A stretch of 64,000 nt of DNA from NCBI GenBank assembly GCA_025618425.1, contig CM046832.1:54054993-54118992 (forward strand), written 5' to 3'. Shown piece by piece: positions 28,401-53,084 of the stretch. The translations under genes were made by a program, and so were the position numbers. Below the pieces are notes generated by a model. The model saw nothing but the letters and a program-made list of their open reading frames with translations. It was not told the DNA's origin and searched no databases. Each line of letters starts with the position of its first letter. Positions within the stretch are counted from its first letter, which is position 1. The stretch comes from Heliocidaris tuberculata (Eukaryota; Echinodermata; Echinoidea; Camarodonta; Echinometridae).

Positions 28401-30284
28401 TAAAACTTGGAGGTGGGTGCACAAATAATACATTTCCATGTATAAATGACAATAAAAGATGATGTTTATGGTGTAAAATGCAAGACTGAATCATGAATAA
28501 GATGACACTTTAATTTCCTTTCTTTTTTGTTCAGGACCGTCTTCTTTGTACTGCTAGAACTGGTATATCGTAATTAATCTTTATATGTAACTCTTGATCA
28601 CAGTTCATCTTAATATACTTTTAAAAACATAAATTGCTTTATAAGTAAATAATAAAATAATACCGTTATGAATTACTTCACATAATACATGTATCCTTTG
28701 TGCACTTTTCATTCTGATCATGTTTAGATTAATCTTACTGGGTAAAAGGAAAATCAATTTATACATGCCATACGCTACAACCGTTATATTGTATGGATTC
28801 CCGGTTGGGTACCTTTGTTTTTTCGGAGTACATAAAAATGAATAACCCTTCACATATGGTGTATCTCGTTCAGGAAACGGAACTGGGCACACAGGCTATT
28901 ATCCGACAAGCTTCGCGATAGCATCAGGTAAAATGTTCTCGTCAAGACCAAACGATTTACCAGATACTATGAAGGTACATCTCTACATTTCTCAACTTGG
29001 AATTTTAATAAAAAGAAAGAGGGGTTATGAAATATAAATAAATTACACTTCGTTTTGTACAGTGACTATATTTTCTCATTTAGTTTGCTTGTTTGTTCCA
29101 TCTCCATGCTTTATCTTGTTATAAAGTTCTACTTCTTTCCCATTTATTTTCTTCCTCCCAAAATTGCTTTAAATTGTGTAATCTTGTTGATACATAACTT
29201 CTTTACTCCCTATATTAAAAAGCTAATAATTATATAATGTAGCATTCAAGCCATAATACGTTCAAAAGTAAATCATCAGTAAAATGGCTTAAAACGAAAA
29301 TACGTCTTCTCTACTGTACCCTACCTATCAGAGTGGTTAAAGTTCTTGAATCTTAATAATGCACACCTCCCGCCTGCAAAAAAGCTTTGTGTTATGGAAA
29401 ACTTATAACATTATATAGATGGTTATGCTTCAAGGCGAGTACATGAAGAAGAACTACATGAATCAGGTGTACTGTAGAGGTAGGAATCTGGTCTTCACAC
29501 TTCGTCAGGCCTATGACGACGCCTTAAAGAAAGTGGATGTGCTAGCTCTACCTACCATTCCGTTCACAGCAACTAAACTCTTGGAAAAAGGAGCCACGAT
29601 GCAAGGTAATAAGCTTTCAACTAAAACGAGAGATGTTCAGGGGCGTCTCCAGACAGTTCTGATGGGGGATGTTGCCATCAAGTGTAACAAAATTTATGGT
29701 TGTCAGATTTCCTGATATTATGACAGATCTTCCACGTATGTTCCAACGGAAAAAATGGTCAGCAGTTTTGCGATTTACAACTTGCTGACCCCACCCTCCC
29801 CTCTAGTGACGCCCCTGTATGTGTAGTAACAAAATTTTCTTTACATTTATTTTTGTACACGTTCAGAATTTGACAGCACCCATCATACGAATTTCTCATT
29901 CAATTAATAAGTAAGATTCTTTGAAGCACAATATACAAGACAGTGATTTCTGTTTTTAAAAAGTAGAAGGTATATAATAACATTAATAACATGAACATAT
30001 TCGAGGTTCGACATTCCATAGGCTGTACAGCGGGAGGGGTTGTAAATCATGGGAATATTAACAAAAAAATCTTGCAAACCTTTACAGATTACTTCAAGAA
30101 CTGCTTTGAGATGACCCGTAACACCATCGGTTTCAACGTGACAGGTCATCCCGTCCTTAGCATCAATGCAGGCTTCCTCCGTGGCCTGCCTGTAGGTCTC
30201 ATGTTGGTTGGAAGACATCATGATGAGCTCACGGTCTTCAAGGTCGCCCAGGCCGTGGAGAAAGTCAGGGATGCTGTCCAATAA
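20632..30284 (+). CDS. Bacterial-type amidase (amidase signature family), copy 1, 12 exons
   Basis: Exons: 20632-20683, 22756-22853, 23826-23962, 24882-25057, 25644-25783, 26548-26748, 27286-27360, 27751-27916, 28353-28412, 28874-28974, 29419-29605, 30088-30284. All have GT/AG ends and join in frame to 1590 bases (529 residues). The enzyme should hydrolyse a carboxamide to acid and ammonia. The predicted triad is Lys119 (VAIKDN), Ser194 (GGSSSGS) and nucleophile Ser218 ([11 protein letters not shown]). The spacings of 75 and 24 residues equal those of FAAH (142, 217, 241). [26 protein letters not shown] and FNVTGHP..S are hallmarks of Rhodococcus-type enantioselective amidases (about 521 residues). 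There is no signal peptide or membrane anchor, so it is probably cytosolic. The physiological substrate is unknown. Confidence 0.9.
21027..21344. mobile_element. hAT-like element in intron 1 of amidase copy 1
   Basis: Starts CAGTGGCGGC and ends GGATCCGCCCCTG. It is flanked by ATTTTCTC (21019-21026) and ATTATCTC (21345-21352). The homologous place in copy 2 (about 38522-38545) lacks the insert and keeps one target copy. Confidence 0.75.
22177..22372 (+). mobile_element. tRNA-derived SINE in intron 1, copy 1
   Basis: The head has a box A-like TGGTCGAGTGG and a box B-like CTTCGAACCCC. A body follows with GGCAAAACATTAATCTACAT and AATGCTGTGAGCGCCGAAAT, ending in an ATT-rich tail. The same insertion is in copy 2 at 39130-39365, so it predates the duplication. 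Confidence 0.65.
23077..23576. mobile_element. hAT-like element in intron 2 of amidase copy 1
   Basis: Starts CAGTGACGTAGCCAGG. It is flanked by perfect ACCACGTG repeats at 23069-23076 and 23577-23584. Copy 2 has the empty site with a single ACCACGTG at about 40171. The right end lacks the expected inverted repeat, so it is probably 3' truncated or composite. It contains internal repeats around GCGCGAAA. Confidence 0.65.
24038..24241. mobile_element. hAT-like 204-bp element in intron 3 of amidase copy 1
   Basis: Terminal inverted repeats CAGTAGCGTAGCCAGG and (right end, complement) CAGTGGCGTACCCAGG. The target duplication is GTACAGGC (24030-24037) and GTACAGGA (24242-24249). The empty site is in copy 2 at about 40625-40640. 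Confidence 0.85.
24250..24555 (+). pseudogene. Decayed duplicate of amidase exon 3, interrupted by a LINE tail
   Basis: ATTGATATGATCAACAG, GGTAGAGCCATACCCACAAG and ACCCATACAATGCTTGGTAA follow the real exon 3 (23826-23962) but carry a net +5 frameshift and in-frame stops. The copy is split by about 160 inserted bases at 24350-24510 that end in a TACAATACAATACAAT tail. The copy 2 version at 40640-40775 lacks this insert. Confidence 0.75.
24350..24510 (+). mobile_element. Short LINE 3' tail inserted in the pseudo-exon
   Basis: Starts TTTGGGACCCCTCTGTAAAA, includes an ACAGCGTTG...CAACAACGCTG hairpin, and ends AAATACAATACAATACAATC. This style resembles CR1/L2-clade LINE 3' ends. Absence from copy 2 proves insertion after the duplication, or loss by precise excision. 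Confidence 0.55.
24882..25057 (+). CDS. Amidase copy 1, exon 4 (catalytic Lys)
   Basis: Carries YWKCEIQG and [20 protein letters not shown], with Lys119 as the catalytic base. It is followed by the [12 protein letters not shown] helix. It begins in phase 2 and ends in phase 1. Confidence 0.9.
25341..25560. repeat. GAGACCGACA fold-back repeat, intron 4
   Basis: CGAGACCGACAGCCCAT on the left and TTGTCGGTCTCGCGGGC on the right are inverted copies. Related pieces lie in intron 5 (25941-26040), intron 6 (26860-26990) and the 3' flank (30938-31012), and at the matching places in copy 2. Confidence 0.7.
25644..25783 (+). CDS. Amidase copy 1, exon 5 (cis-Ser loop)
   Basis: Encodes [19 protein letters not shown]. 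Ser194, the first Ser of GGSSSGS, is the bridging cis-Ser. The PROSITE-type amidase signature starts here and is completed in exon 6. Confidence 0.9.
26281..26490 (+). mobile_element. SINE body fragment, intron 5 of copy 1
   Basis: CCTTTGGCAAGACATTAATCTACAT and the GGTACCCGGTAGGAAGAAAT stretch match the body of the tRNA-derived SINE at 22177, without its head. It is shared with copy 2 (42770-42960). Confidence 0.55.
26548..26748 (+). CDS. Amidase copy 1, exon 6 (nucleophile Ser)
   Basis: Encodes [19 protein letters not shown] with nucleophile Ser218, then GLVPYTGA and [18 protein letters not shown]. Exactly 67 codons, phase 0 at both ends. Confidence 0.9.
29638..29817. mobile_element. Old hAT-like element in intron 11 (both copies)
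   Basis: CAGGGGCGTCTCCAGA at the left and TAGTGACGCCCCTG at the right are inverted. The copy 2 counterpart is 46015-46194, so the insertion predates the gene duplication. No target duplication is now visible. Confidence 0.55.
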
Positions 30285-31740
30285 ATCAAGTAGATCTTGA
30301 AATGAATGGCGACATAGCGGGGAAATGTCTGAGAGAGGATCGTGTTATTTTCTTTTCACTTTCATTTTCCCTATCCCTTTCTTTTTCTCGCTTTTTCACC
30401 TTCTTATTTCTTTTTCTCCCCTTTAATTTCTTTTTCTTTTTCCTCCCCCTTTTGTTTTGTTTTTTTCTCTCACGCTTTTTTTATAACTTGATAATAGTGC
30501 TAGAGTTATCACGTTTCTTTTAAATCATGGACTGTAACTATTTTTATTTTTCAGACAGGGGTATATGAAATACGAGCCATGCTTTCTTAACAGACCCCTC
30601 CACTCATGTTTTCCTTTACAATGTTTACATACATCACACCGATTGCTTAATCAATGTAAATCATACCCAGGTCTATTGAATTATATTTTGTTATATCTAT
30701 GTCTATGTATAATGTTCTTGTTCTTAATTTTGATATGTCTTGTTTAAAAAAGTATATGTGGAAAATCAACGAACTTCGAAACTTTGAAACTTTGAAACCT
30801 TTCTCTCGCTCTCTAGTTTCTTTTTTTTTTCCAATCGGAAGGAGGGGCCGGGGGGGGGGGGGGGGTGGTGAGATGGTCTTTAACCCTGAAGCCAAGACAC
30901 TGTTGATGAGAACATTATAAATGGGAGTGAGACTTCTCAGTAGACCGGCAGTCCACGTGATCCCTCAGAAAATTTTTGAAGAGGCTCATAAGACCGACTT
31001 TTCGGTCTCGTATCGTTATCAGATACAGTAAGTAATAAATTTTGTATCAACGCTACAATATCTATGGTGGTTGTGTGTGCGCGCGTGTGTGTGTGTGTGT
31101 GTGTGTGTGTGAGTGGGAGGGGTGCTGTAGACATCAAAATTTTAAGAGAAATCTGAAGAATTGTTTCTATATGTATAAATATTTCAAACTTGCACACATA
31201 AAAAAATGTCCATAAAATGAAAGGTTTCTGTAAAATAATAAAAAGATAATAATCGAAGAAAGAAAAAACGAAAATCGACCAACCAAGGAAGGGGGGGGGG
31301 GGGGGAGGTAAGTTGTGTGTAAAAGGATATCGAGGCCCAGTTAGTCTCATATGCCTCTTGTTTTGTTAGAGCATTTACCATCATTTGTCTAAATTCAATG
31401 TTCATTGCCCATTTAACGAGGCTGCCATTATAGTAGACTAGCGGCACGTGCAGAAAATCCACGGGATTTGGGGGCAAAAAATACATGTAGTGAGAAATTA
31501 CACTGTTTTGAATTGTGGCTCATTATAAACTTGTATTGAATGGGATAAACATATTACAATGTTTTTGTTACCAAATAATCATATTACAATGATTTAGAGC
31601 AACTTTAGGGTTGTATATTGGTGAAATATTCAATCAAATGATAGGTTATTGAATATCATGTACATGTATTTTTAAAAATTAATAAGACGAATGTATATAT
31701 AATATATATATGAGTTTATATTGTTACTTAATATCTTTGT
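30285..31740. repeat. 3' flank of amidase copy 1 (duplicated block)
   Basis: T/C-rich sequence directly after the stop, then a fold-back piece, a GT run at 31077-31111 and a G-run near 31291. It runs parallel to 46664-48600 after copy 2, where a hAT-like element interrupts it. The last 290 bases (from 31453) also match 33558-33830 inside intron 1 of copy 2. Confidence 0.65.
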
Positions 31741-32785
31741 TACCAAACAGGGCCTCATGAAATACCACCACTATTGGTGAAAATGTGCTACCCTGTACAA
31801 ATAATATCAGAAATAAATAAATAAATGTATGGATGCAAACAGAAGTAAACATGCTGATAACAATGTCTATATTAAAACTAACAATATTGTGGATGTCCCA
31901 GTTTGGTACTCAAGTTCTAAATCCATCGAATGTCAGCAAGAAACAATTTAGAACGGAGGGAAATAATGTAGTATGTGGGACTAAATCCCCGCCCCAAAAG
32001 ATATCTTTTAAGTAATGATATAGGGAAGAAAAGAGAGAAAGGAGGGAATATCGGGAGAGCTATAGAGAGAGAGAGGGAGAGAGAGGAGGGTGAAGAGATA
32101 GAGAGAGAGAAAGAAAGAGAGAGAAAGAGAGAGGAAAGGTGGAGATATAGAGAGAGAGAGCGAAAGAAAGAGAGCAAAAGAGTGAGAAAAATGAAGAGAG
32201 AGAGAGCCGTAGTAAACCACCTTGACCACTTTATAATTATGTCAACTCTTTTTACATGTTTTATGGTGGTCACCCATCCCGTTGTTCATACCCAATTGTT
32301 TGTGGCCAAAAGTGACGACAATGGCTAACATTATTTTTTTTCCCCCAATCAGTGTCGAAACAAGTAGAGGGCGCTGTTGCATTTTTAAAACGCATATTAT
32401 AGTGGAGGTGCCGTGGTCCAGTGGTTTAAGGCGCTTGACTGGAGATGCGAGGATCGGGCGTTCGATCCCCGATACGGCACTTATGCCCTTGAGCAAGGCA
32501 TTTTATCTACATTGCTCTTTTATCATACATCAAATAAATGAAGTGCTAAAGGCATATTGATACCAGGGTGTGCGTGTGTGTTAAAAAAAAAAAAAAAAAA
32601 AAAAAAATTATTCTCTAAAACTTGTGTATTTTATAGAAACAACGTTTGGGTTGAGGGCATGGTTGAAAGAGAGATAGAGAGAGAGAGGGGGGGGGGGGGG
32701 AGTGGGAAAGGAGGAGATGAAAAGAGTGAGAGAGAGAGAGAGGGAGAGAGAGAGAGCCGAGAAGGGGGATAAAGGGAAGGGTATT

Positions 32786-32839
<54 letters not shown>

Positions 32840-33372
32840 CGGGGAGAGAGAGATACTGGGATGGGGGAGTGGGTACTGGAAATGGGAGAGAAAGTCGTAT
32901 TTCACTTTTTAAATACTCAGTAAGATGGGGAAGGGTCGAGGGAGGAACAAGAATTTATTCTGATTGAGAATCGGAAAAGGAATAATTCCATCATTTGACG
33001 TATTTCCAGTATATATTTGATATATGATATACATTTTACTTTTCATTGTTATTGAGATGAAAACATTTCAAACCCTGAAAACAACTCCGTCCCACCATAT
33101 AGGTATTCGGAACAGGAGCAGAAGGGGGAGAGTCGCCCCCGCCCTTACCTGGTATATGGCGCTGTTAAAGGGAGGAGCAACTGAGCTGACATGTGTGTTT
33201 GCATCGGACTAATGCTATAAAATGTGGGGTCAATTTGTGTGAAGTGACCCTTATTCCTTGCCCTTTCAATTATAATATAACCTTCATGGAACGATAACAA
33301 CGCATTATACCGTGCATTGAATATCCAATGCTATAATCTCTTCTATAAGCTACACGATAAGAAGCAGAAATA
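31741..33372. repeat. 5' flank of amidase copy 2
   Basis: Parallel to the copy 1 flank from about 32200. It has GA tracts at 32060-32210 and 32785-32835, and the SINE insertion at 32399-32607 that copy 1 lacks. The first part (31910-32060) is inverted relative to copy 1. Confidence 0.6.
32399..32607 (+). mobile_element. tRNA-derived SINE, specific to the copy 2 flank
   Basis: Box A TGGTCCAGTGG (32414-32424) and box B GTTCGATCCCC (32460-32470). A GTGCCGT/ACGGCAC pair (32408-32414 and 32474-32480) keeps a perfect 7-bp acceptor stem. It is followed by GCCCTTGAGCAAGGCATTTT and a 23-base A tail. Copy 1 (about 19899) reads straight through GGCATATTATTCTC. Confidence 0.8.
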
Positions 33373-46663
<13,291 letters not shown>

Positions 46664-49600
46664 ATCAAGTAGATCTTGAAATGAATGGCGACATAGCGGG
46701 GAAATGTCTGAGAGAGGATCGTGTTATTTTCTTTTCACTTTCATTTCCCCTATCCCTTTCTTTTTCTCGCTTTTTCACCTTCTTCTTCTTTCCTTTTCTC
46801 CCCTTTAATTTCTTTTTCTTTTTCCTTCCCCTTTTGTTTTTTTTTCTCTCACGCTTTTTTTATAACTTGATAATAGTGCTAGAGTCACGTTTCTTTTAAA
46901 TCATGGACTGTAACTATTTTTATTTTTCAGACAGGGGTATATGAAATACAAGCCATGCTTTCTTAATAGATCCCTCCACTCATAATCAACAAACTTTGAA
47001 ACTTTGAACTTTGAAACCTTTCTCTCGCTCTCTAGTTTGTTTATTTTTTCCAATCTGAAGGAGTGTGTGTGTGTGTGTGTGGGGGGGGGGGTGGGGGTTG
47101 AGATGGTCTTTAACCCTGAAGCCAAGACACTGCTGATGAGAACATGATAAATCGGAGCGAGACTTCTCAGTAGACCGGCAGTCCACGTGACCCCTCAGAA
47201 AATTTTTGAAGAAGCTCACGAGACCCAGTGGCATATCTAGGTATTCTGGCGCCAGGGGCAAACTCTCAAATCTGCGCCCCCCCCCCCCCCCCCCCCCCCC
47301 CCCATGCCCAAACTCAGATTAATGAGCATTTTCAATTCAGAAATGAAGGCACTACGTGAAAATGCGTTTTTAATGCACTTATAATCCCGGCGTTGTAAGC
47401 CCAAATTTTATGAATTATTGTATAAGCGAGGGAGCAACGCGACCGAGCGGGAGATTTTTTTTTTCCTTTTCACCCCTCAAATTGAAATTTCTTATGTATT
47501 TTACCCTTAGAAAAAAAAAATCCAAGGTAATACAGCGACCTAACAACAGATTTTTAAAAAAAATGTTGAACATTCCTATTTTGGGGGCGCAAAATGAATG
47601 AAAACCCTTCTGTCGAATTTGCTATACTTTGAAAGTGCTTTTTATGGACTTATATCCCATCTGGGAGCGCAAAATTTATCAAGCTTTTGCCTTATGCAGG
47701 GGGGGGGGGGAGGGTGCAAAAAAACTAGTGTCAATTAAAAATGCCATTGAGGGCGCAAAATAGCTTGATCCTGAACATAATTATGCGAGGTAGCAAAGTG
47801 ACAGAGCTTTAGAAAAGTTTCGCATTTCAAACCCTATAAAACACCAATTTTTACACATTTTGTCCTTGACTGAATAACCCTCAAAAACCATACATTTTCT
47901 TGTATTTCTCCCCCTTTTCTTTTTCTCTTTTGCGTTTTTTGCGCCCCCTTCAAGTGCCACCCGGGGCACGTACCCCCTCTGCCCCCCGTAGATACGCCAC
48001 TGATGAGACCGACTTTTCGGTCTCGTATCGTAATCAGATACAATAAGTAATAATTTTGGTATCAACGCTACAATATCTATGGTGGTTGTGTGTGTGTGAG
48101 TGGGAGGGGTGCTGTAGACATCAAAATTTTAAGAGGAATCGAAAGAATTGTTTCTGTATGTATAAATATTTCAAACTTGCACACATAAAAAAATGTCCAT
48201 TAAACGAAAGATTTCTGTAAAATAAAAAAAAGATAATAATCAAAGAAAGAAAGAAAGAAAAAAAAAAAGAAAATCGACCAACCAAGGAAGAGGGAGGGGA
48301 TAGGATGTGTGTACAAGGATATCGAGGCCCAGTTAGTCTCATATGCCTCATATTGTTTTGTTAGAGCATTTACCATCATTTTTTTAAAAATTCAATGTTC
48401 ATTGCCCGTTTAACGATTTGAATTGTGGCTTATTATAAACTTATATTGAATGGGATAAACATATTACAATGTTTTTGTTACCAAATAATCATATTAAAAC
48501 TATGTTTTAGAGCAACTTTATATAGGGTTGTATATTGGTGAAATATTCAATCAAATGATAGGTTATTGAATATCATGTATTTTTTAAAAATTAATAAGAC
48601 GAATGTTTAATAATTTTGGTTCTATGGGTAATGGTTTCTAAAAGAAAGATTTTGTAATTTTTTCCCATCTAAGTTCATTTTTAGTTTCTCTTGTATATAT
48701 ATATTTTGTTGGTATTGTTTTATTAGTTAAAGAGAATGATACATGTAGTATTAAGAGCAAAATAATTTTAAGTTTATAACATGCTATTCTTACTATAGAA
48801 TATGTTTATTCACTTACTTTTTTTTTAAGTTAAAAGTTTTTTGTTTGTTTGTTTGTTTTTTTGTTCTTTGGGTTAGAATGATTTTATTATTTTAATGTCT
48901 TATTATATAGTGGTGATTATGTATAATAAACTCTTGCTGATGAGAAAGATTGCATATCTACTGTTTTTATGTAAGAAATAAGGTATATTTATTTCAAGAC
49001 TTGTTTCCACATGAAAATCACGGGCCCAATAATACTGTGAAATTAATTTTATGTTGTATGAACTATGAACTAATGCCTTTTAGCTTCCATGAAAATTGTT
49101 TAATGTTTGTGTGGTTATTGAAGCAAAATTTTTACCTGTCCTTTCCCACCCCATTCCCACAATATCACCCCAGGAGAAACGTGAGCGATGTTGCCTGGTG
49201 CCTATACATATGAAATTCTACCGTGCCATCCATATTTTTTTGTAATGAAACATGATTTGCAAAAAATGATAATCCAATTTACCCACGTATTCCTGTAATA
49301 TTTGAAACCCCAGATAAAATTGTGAATCCACCACTTATATAGGCCTATCTGTGGATATTATGGATGGTTAGTGGCAGGCCCTATGATGCCCCCTCCCCTC
49401 CCTCTACTCCTGCCAGTGGCAAATAGAAAGGTTCCAAAATCTTTGGGGGTGGTTTCATTTTTTCTACAATGAAAATAAAATTAATTAATGAATTGACATA
49501 TCCCCACCCACAATCCCTCCCCCATCCCCCCTCCTCTTTTTACGCCCATGGCTCCAGTGATTTCATTTTTTCTACAATTATAATAAAACAAATTGATGTC

Positions 49601-50355
49601 AATTGACATTTCCCCCATCCCCACCCTCCCGCTATCTACCAACATGACTCCAGTGATTTCATTTTTTCTACAATGAAAAGGAAAGCCAACGCTAACTACG
49701 CCATTAACGCCTCTAGCACATGTTTGCCCCTGAAACTGAAAAAGTGAATATTGTGGCCAACTTTTATCAGCACATTATTAACGACTGATTTAGATACATG
49801 GGGGATCCAGGGGCGGATCCAGGGGGGGGGGGGACGAATCGGCAGCGGCCTCCAACCAACAAAACAAAAACAAAAACAAAAACAAAAAAATGAAGGAAAA
49901 CTGGACCCGGAAAATGTGATAACCTTATTTTCTTTTTTATTTTTTGCTTGTCAGAGAATTCAGGTGGAAAACCGGACCCCAAAAATCTGATACTTTTTTT
50001 TTTTTTGCTTGTCAGAAAATTTTCGGACATTTGCCCTCCCCCCTGGATCCTGGATCCGCCCCAGAGTTGTAGTCTAGATCTACATCTAGACAGAAAAATC
50101 CGTCTGGTTTAAAAACACAATTATATACAATGTACTTTTAAAATAGACTGCTCTCGCTAAGCATATCCCAAAATGATTTTTTTTTAGAGAAATAAAATGG
50201 ATGTAGAATCTACTCAAATATACGGTATGATGAATTTAATTTACCATCAAATAAAAAATGACGATATTCAGGCCAAAACTCCGGCCTAAACTGTTTCCTA
50301 TCTTGAAATAAGCAACCCAGTGAGGCATTTACTGCCGTTTTAGAATTCAAATAGA
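46664..50355. repeat. 3' flank of amidase copy 2 (duplicated block)
   Basis: T/C-rich 3' region, the hAT-like insertion at 47226-48002, then a long AT-rich stretch matched by 33558-35106. No coding signal was seen. A second insertion, 49808-50064, begins CAGGGGCGGATCCAGG and ends TGGATCCGCCCCAG. It is absent from the matching place near 34830. Confidence 0.65.
47226..48002. mobile_element. hAT-like 777-bp element after amidase copy 2
   Basis: Starts CAGTGGCATATCTAGG and ends CCCCGTAGATACGCCACTG. Target copies are ACGAGACC (47218-47225) and ATGAGACC (48003-48010). Copy 1 has the empty site at about 30983-30995. No transposase frame was recognised. Confidence 0.82.
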
Positions 50356-50511
50356 TGTAGAATCTACTCAGATATACGATAAAATGGATTTATCATCAAA
50401 TTTAACTGTAGTATTTTCCTAAAAAGGTGATAAGTAATCCAATGTTGAAATAAGTAGCTCAGTAAGGCATTTACTGGCGGACTCCTCCCCTGGAGTTCAG
50501 CCAGCCAACCC

Positions 50512-50675
50512 TTAAAGGAGAATGAAACCCCGGGGAAATATCCATTTTAATGAAAAGAGAGGATAGAGAGAAGTAATTTTTAAAAAGTTCCATTAAAATC
50601 GGTTACGAAATGAAAAAGTTTGAAAGTTTGAAAAGTCTCAATTTTCTTTCTGTGGCGATCCTCAAATTGGCAATG
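50512..50675. mobile_element. Single arm of the TTAA fold-back family
   Basis: TTAA followed by AGGAGAATGAAACCCCGGGG and the same AGAGAGGATAGAGAGAAG stretch as at 16285. It stops at GGCAATG, where LINE coding sequence begins, so it truncates that LINE. Confidence 0.7.
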
Positions 50676-51862
50676 TTCCAACTGTCAACAACTCTTTGAC
50701 TGAAGAAGTGTTTCCTTACATTCAGTCTGGAGCGTGTTTTGGCCCTTTTGGCAAGCTTCTGGGAATGACCTCGAGTACCCTGGTATGATATTGATATGAT
50801 ATGATATTTTATTCGTCTTTCTTCCTTTTCACATGTCACATAGAACATTACATTCAATCATTACGCATGTACAATGCAAACAAAATCATGACAATAATAT
50901 AATGAAGTGGGTTGAAAGAAATTAGATAAGGAGACCCTGGTAAAAGCAGGGCTTGCAAGGTGTAGGGTCCCCTCTGCGCCAAGTAATCGGCTGGTACATA
51001 CATGAGCAACCAAATAAATGTATTTAAAGGGAGTATATATTAGTGACTACCTAAGAATACAATACAAAAGGAATGGGGTATAAAAAAAACAAACTATATA
51101 CCAAAAGGGAGAATGGAGTTATACACAACAAGACGGGAGAGAAGAAAGAAAATATGAGAAATCATAAAAGTAAGAGTACAGCACATCAACAATAGGTACA
51201 TCACACGACGAGTACAAAAACATAGGGAACAAAGGAATAATAGGCTGACAATTTAAAAATATTCAGTTAGACACAGGATATCATTAAAAGGAAACTACAC
51301 ATCATAGTAATTCAAAATAGGCACAAAAATAACTACAATAGCATACCGATACTCTAAGAGTCACAATAATTATCAAGAAGAAAAACCTTAAGTGTACGCT
51401 GAAATGCAGAGAGGTTAACTGATTGCTATGTAGCTTTCTGGAACATGGAGTCTGGATTTATTTGTGGCATGATGCAATATGTTTGGATGAGATCTCCCCG
51501 CTTCCTTCTGTTTTCCAGTGTTGTGAAATTAAGTTTTCAGTCTGACTTCATAGGGTAGATCTTTCAAGTTAGGTCATCTCAAGTTTGGTGGCCTTGGCCT
51601 GCACTTTTTCAAAAGCTATCTTGTCTTTCTCTAGATATATGGGCACCAAACCTGCATAATCAAGGTGTGGTCTGACAAGTGACTTACAGAGCTTCAGGAT
51701 AACATCTCTACTTCTGTATATACAAAATTTCTCTCAATCTTCCAAAAACTCTATTAGCTTTCTTGGCAGCTGCTGCTCACTGGGTGGAAACTTTGAGGGA
51801 TTTGTGAACCAGTACTCTAAGGTCCTTTTCTTCTATTGTTTCTTGAAGGGCAGCATTCCCCA
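50676..51862 (-). mobile_element. CR1/Jockey-like LINE reverse-transcriptase relic, nested insertions
   Basis: Minus strand, from the right: ALQETIEEKDLRVLVHKSLK, then LCKSLVRPHLDYAGL, YLEKDKIAFEKVQAKATK, LENRRKRGDLIQTY, and after a gap RLNVRKHFFSQRVVDSWN. These are successive C-terminal motifs of CR1/Jockey-type LINE reverse transcriptases. Frameshifts and stops make it dead. About 600 AT-rich bases (about 50788-51390) with a TGATATGATATGATATTTTA end interrupt it. Confidence 0.75.
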
Positions 51863-51877
51863 TATGATATATACATA

Positions 51878-51965
51878 GGCGGATCCAGAGGGGGGGGGGG
51901 GGGTCGCGGGGGTCCGGACCCCCCCTTTTTGGCGCCGGTTTTTTTTTTTTTTTTTTTTCAGAAGA
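51878..51965. mobile_element. Fragment of GGCGGATCCAGAGG hAT-like repeat
   Basis: AGGCGGATCCAGAGGGGG followed by G, C and T runs and GGCGCC. Only one end is clear. It lies at the edge of the LINE relic. Confidence 0.4.
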
Positions 51966-53084
51966 AAACTGTCCTGTCTGCCCTGGCTTTGGAATAAAAT
52001 ATTGCTCTAGCGCCATATAGGTACACTGTTACCATTTCTGCTTACTTTGTCAGTAAACTTTTCATCAACAAGTCCATATTCACCAATCTCCTAAGATAAG
52101 AGTTTGTCGTGCTCAAAATTTCGGTAGATATAAATACTGGTTTTTCAAGGAACGTAGTGGTGTGTTAAACTTGTAAAGAGGTGTGCTATAAAAATGGTAT
52201 TAATAACATTATTATGAAGTTGGTGAACTATTGTACTGGTCAATTGACCATTGTGCACAGTGTAGAGTGCGTAGAGTGAACCTCAATGAGGACATCCAAT
52301 CAATTTGTGTAGGTAATACAAGACCACCAATATGGCGACTAATGTTATGCATAATTAATGTGTGCACTGTGTATTGATAATTTGTGTAAGCTTGCTGCTA
52401 GGGGTTTTTTATGTTTATGAAACTGAAAGAAAATATCAAATAATATTCAGAATATTGGCGATAAAGAAATATCCAGGCAATTAAGCAATATTTGTTGGTA
52501 CACGCTGAATTTAGATCTGAAATTTTAAAAGCCTTAAGGTCATGAAATGGAAATTTTTGACTCATCATGAAATTACATGCATCCTGTTATTTCATCTAAT
52601 CAAATTAAACATTAAACAACAGTAAATTTCAACAAATTCAAACCTGCATGAAGAAATTTTTCACCTTTTTGCACTGCATTATGAGATTACTAGAGTTTGG
52701 TTGGATGTGTTAAGTTGTTTTAACGTCATTTTACATCTTTCTTTTTAAGACGTATTTCAATGTCATTTTACAACTCTCTGTAATCTTTAAAATTATCATT
52801 GTCAATTGGTCAGTATTGATGTACTTAAAATCATCAACAACAAAATGTAAAGTTGCCGGAGGCAAAAGTAACGGCACATTGAACATGTTGAATGCCGTTT
52901 AAATGGTAATTAAATTTATCCGATGATAAATGCTATAAAATTTTTGGTTAAAATTGCAACAGATTTTGATGAAACCAAAACATACTCTCCAAAAAACAAT
53001 TCTTTATTGGTATTTACATTTCCAACGAAATATCATTTTCCTCAACAAATATTTGAGATTTCGGTTGAAAATGTAGCGGTCTCG
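51966..53084. other. No gene recognised
   Basis: AT-rich intergenic DNA without long repeats or a supported reading frame. Confidence 0.4.

Noticed and set aside
32408..32480. Possible functional tRNA gene
   Set aside because: Boxes A and B and the acceptor-like stem are present, but the anticodon arm is not convincing. It is followed by a SINE body and an A tail and is absent from the duplicate flank, so it is a SINE head.
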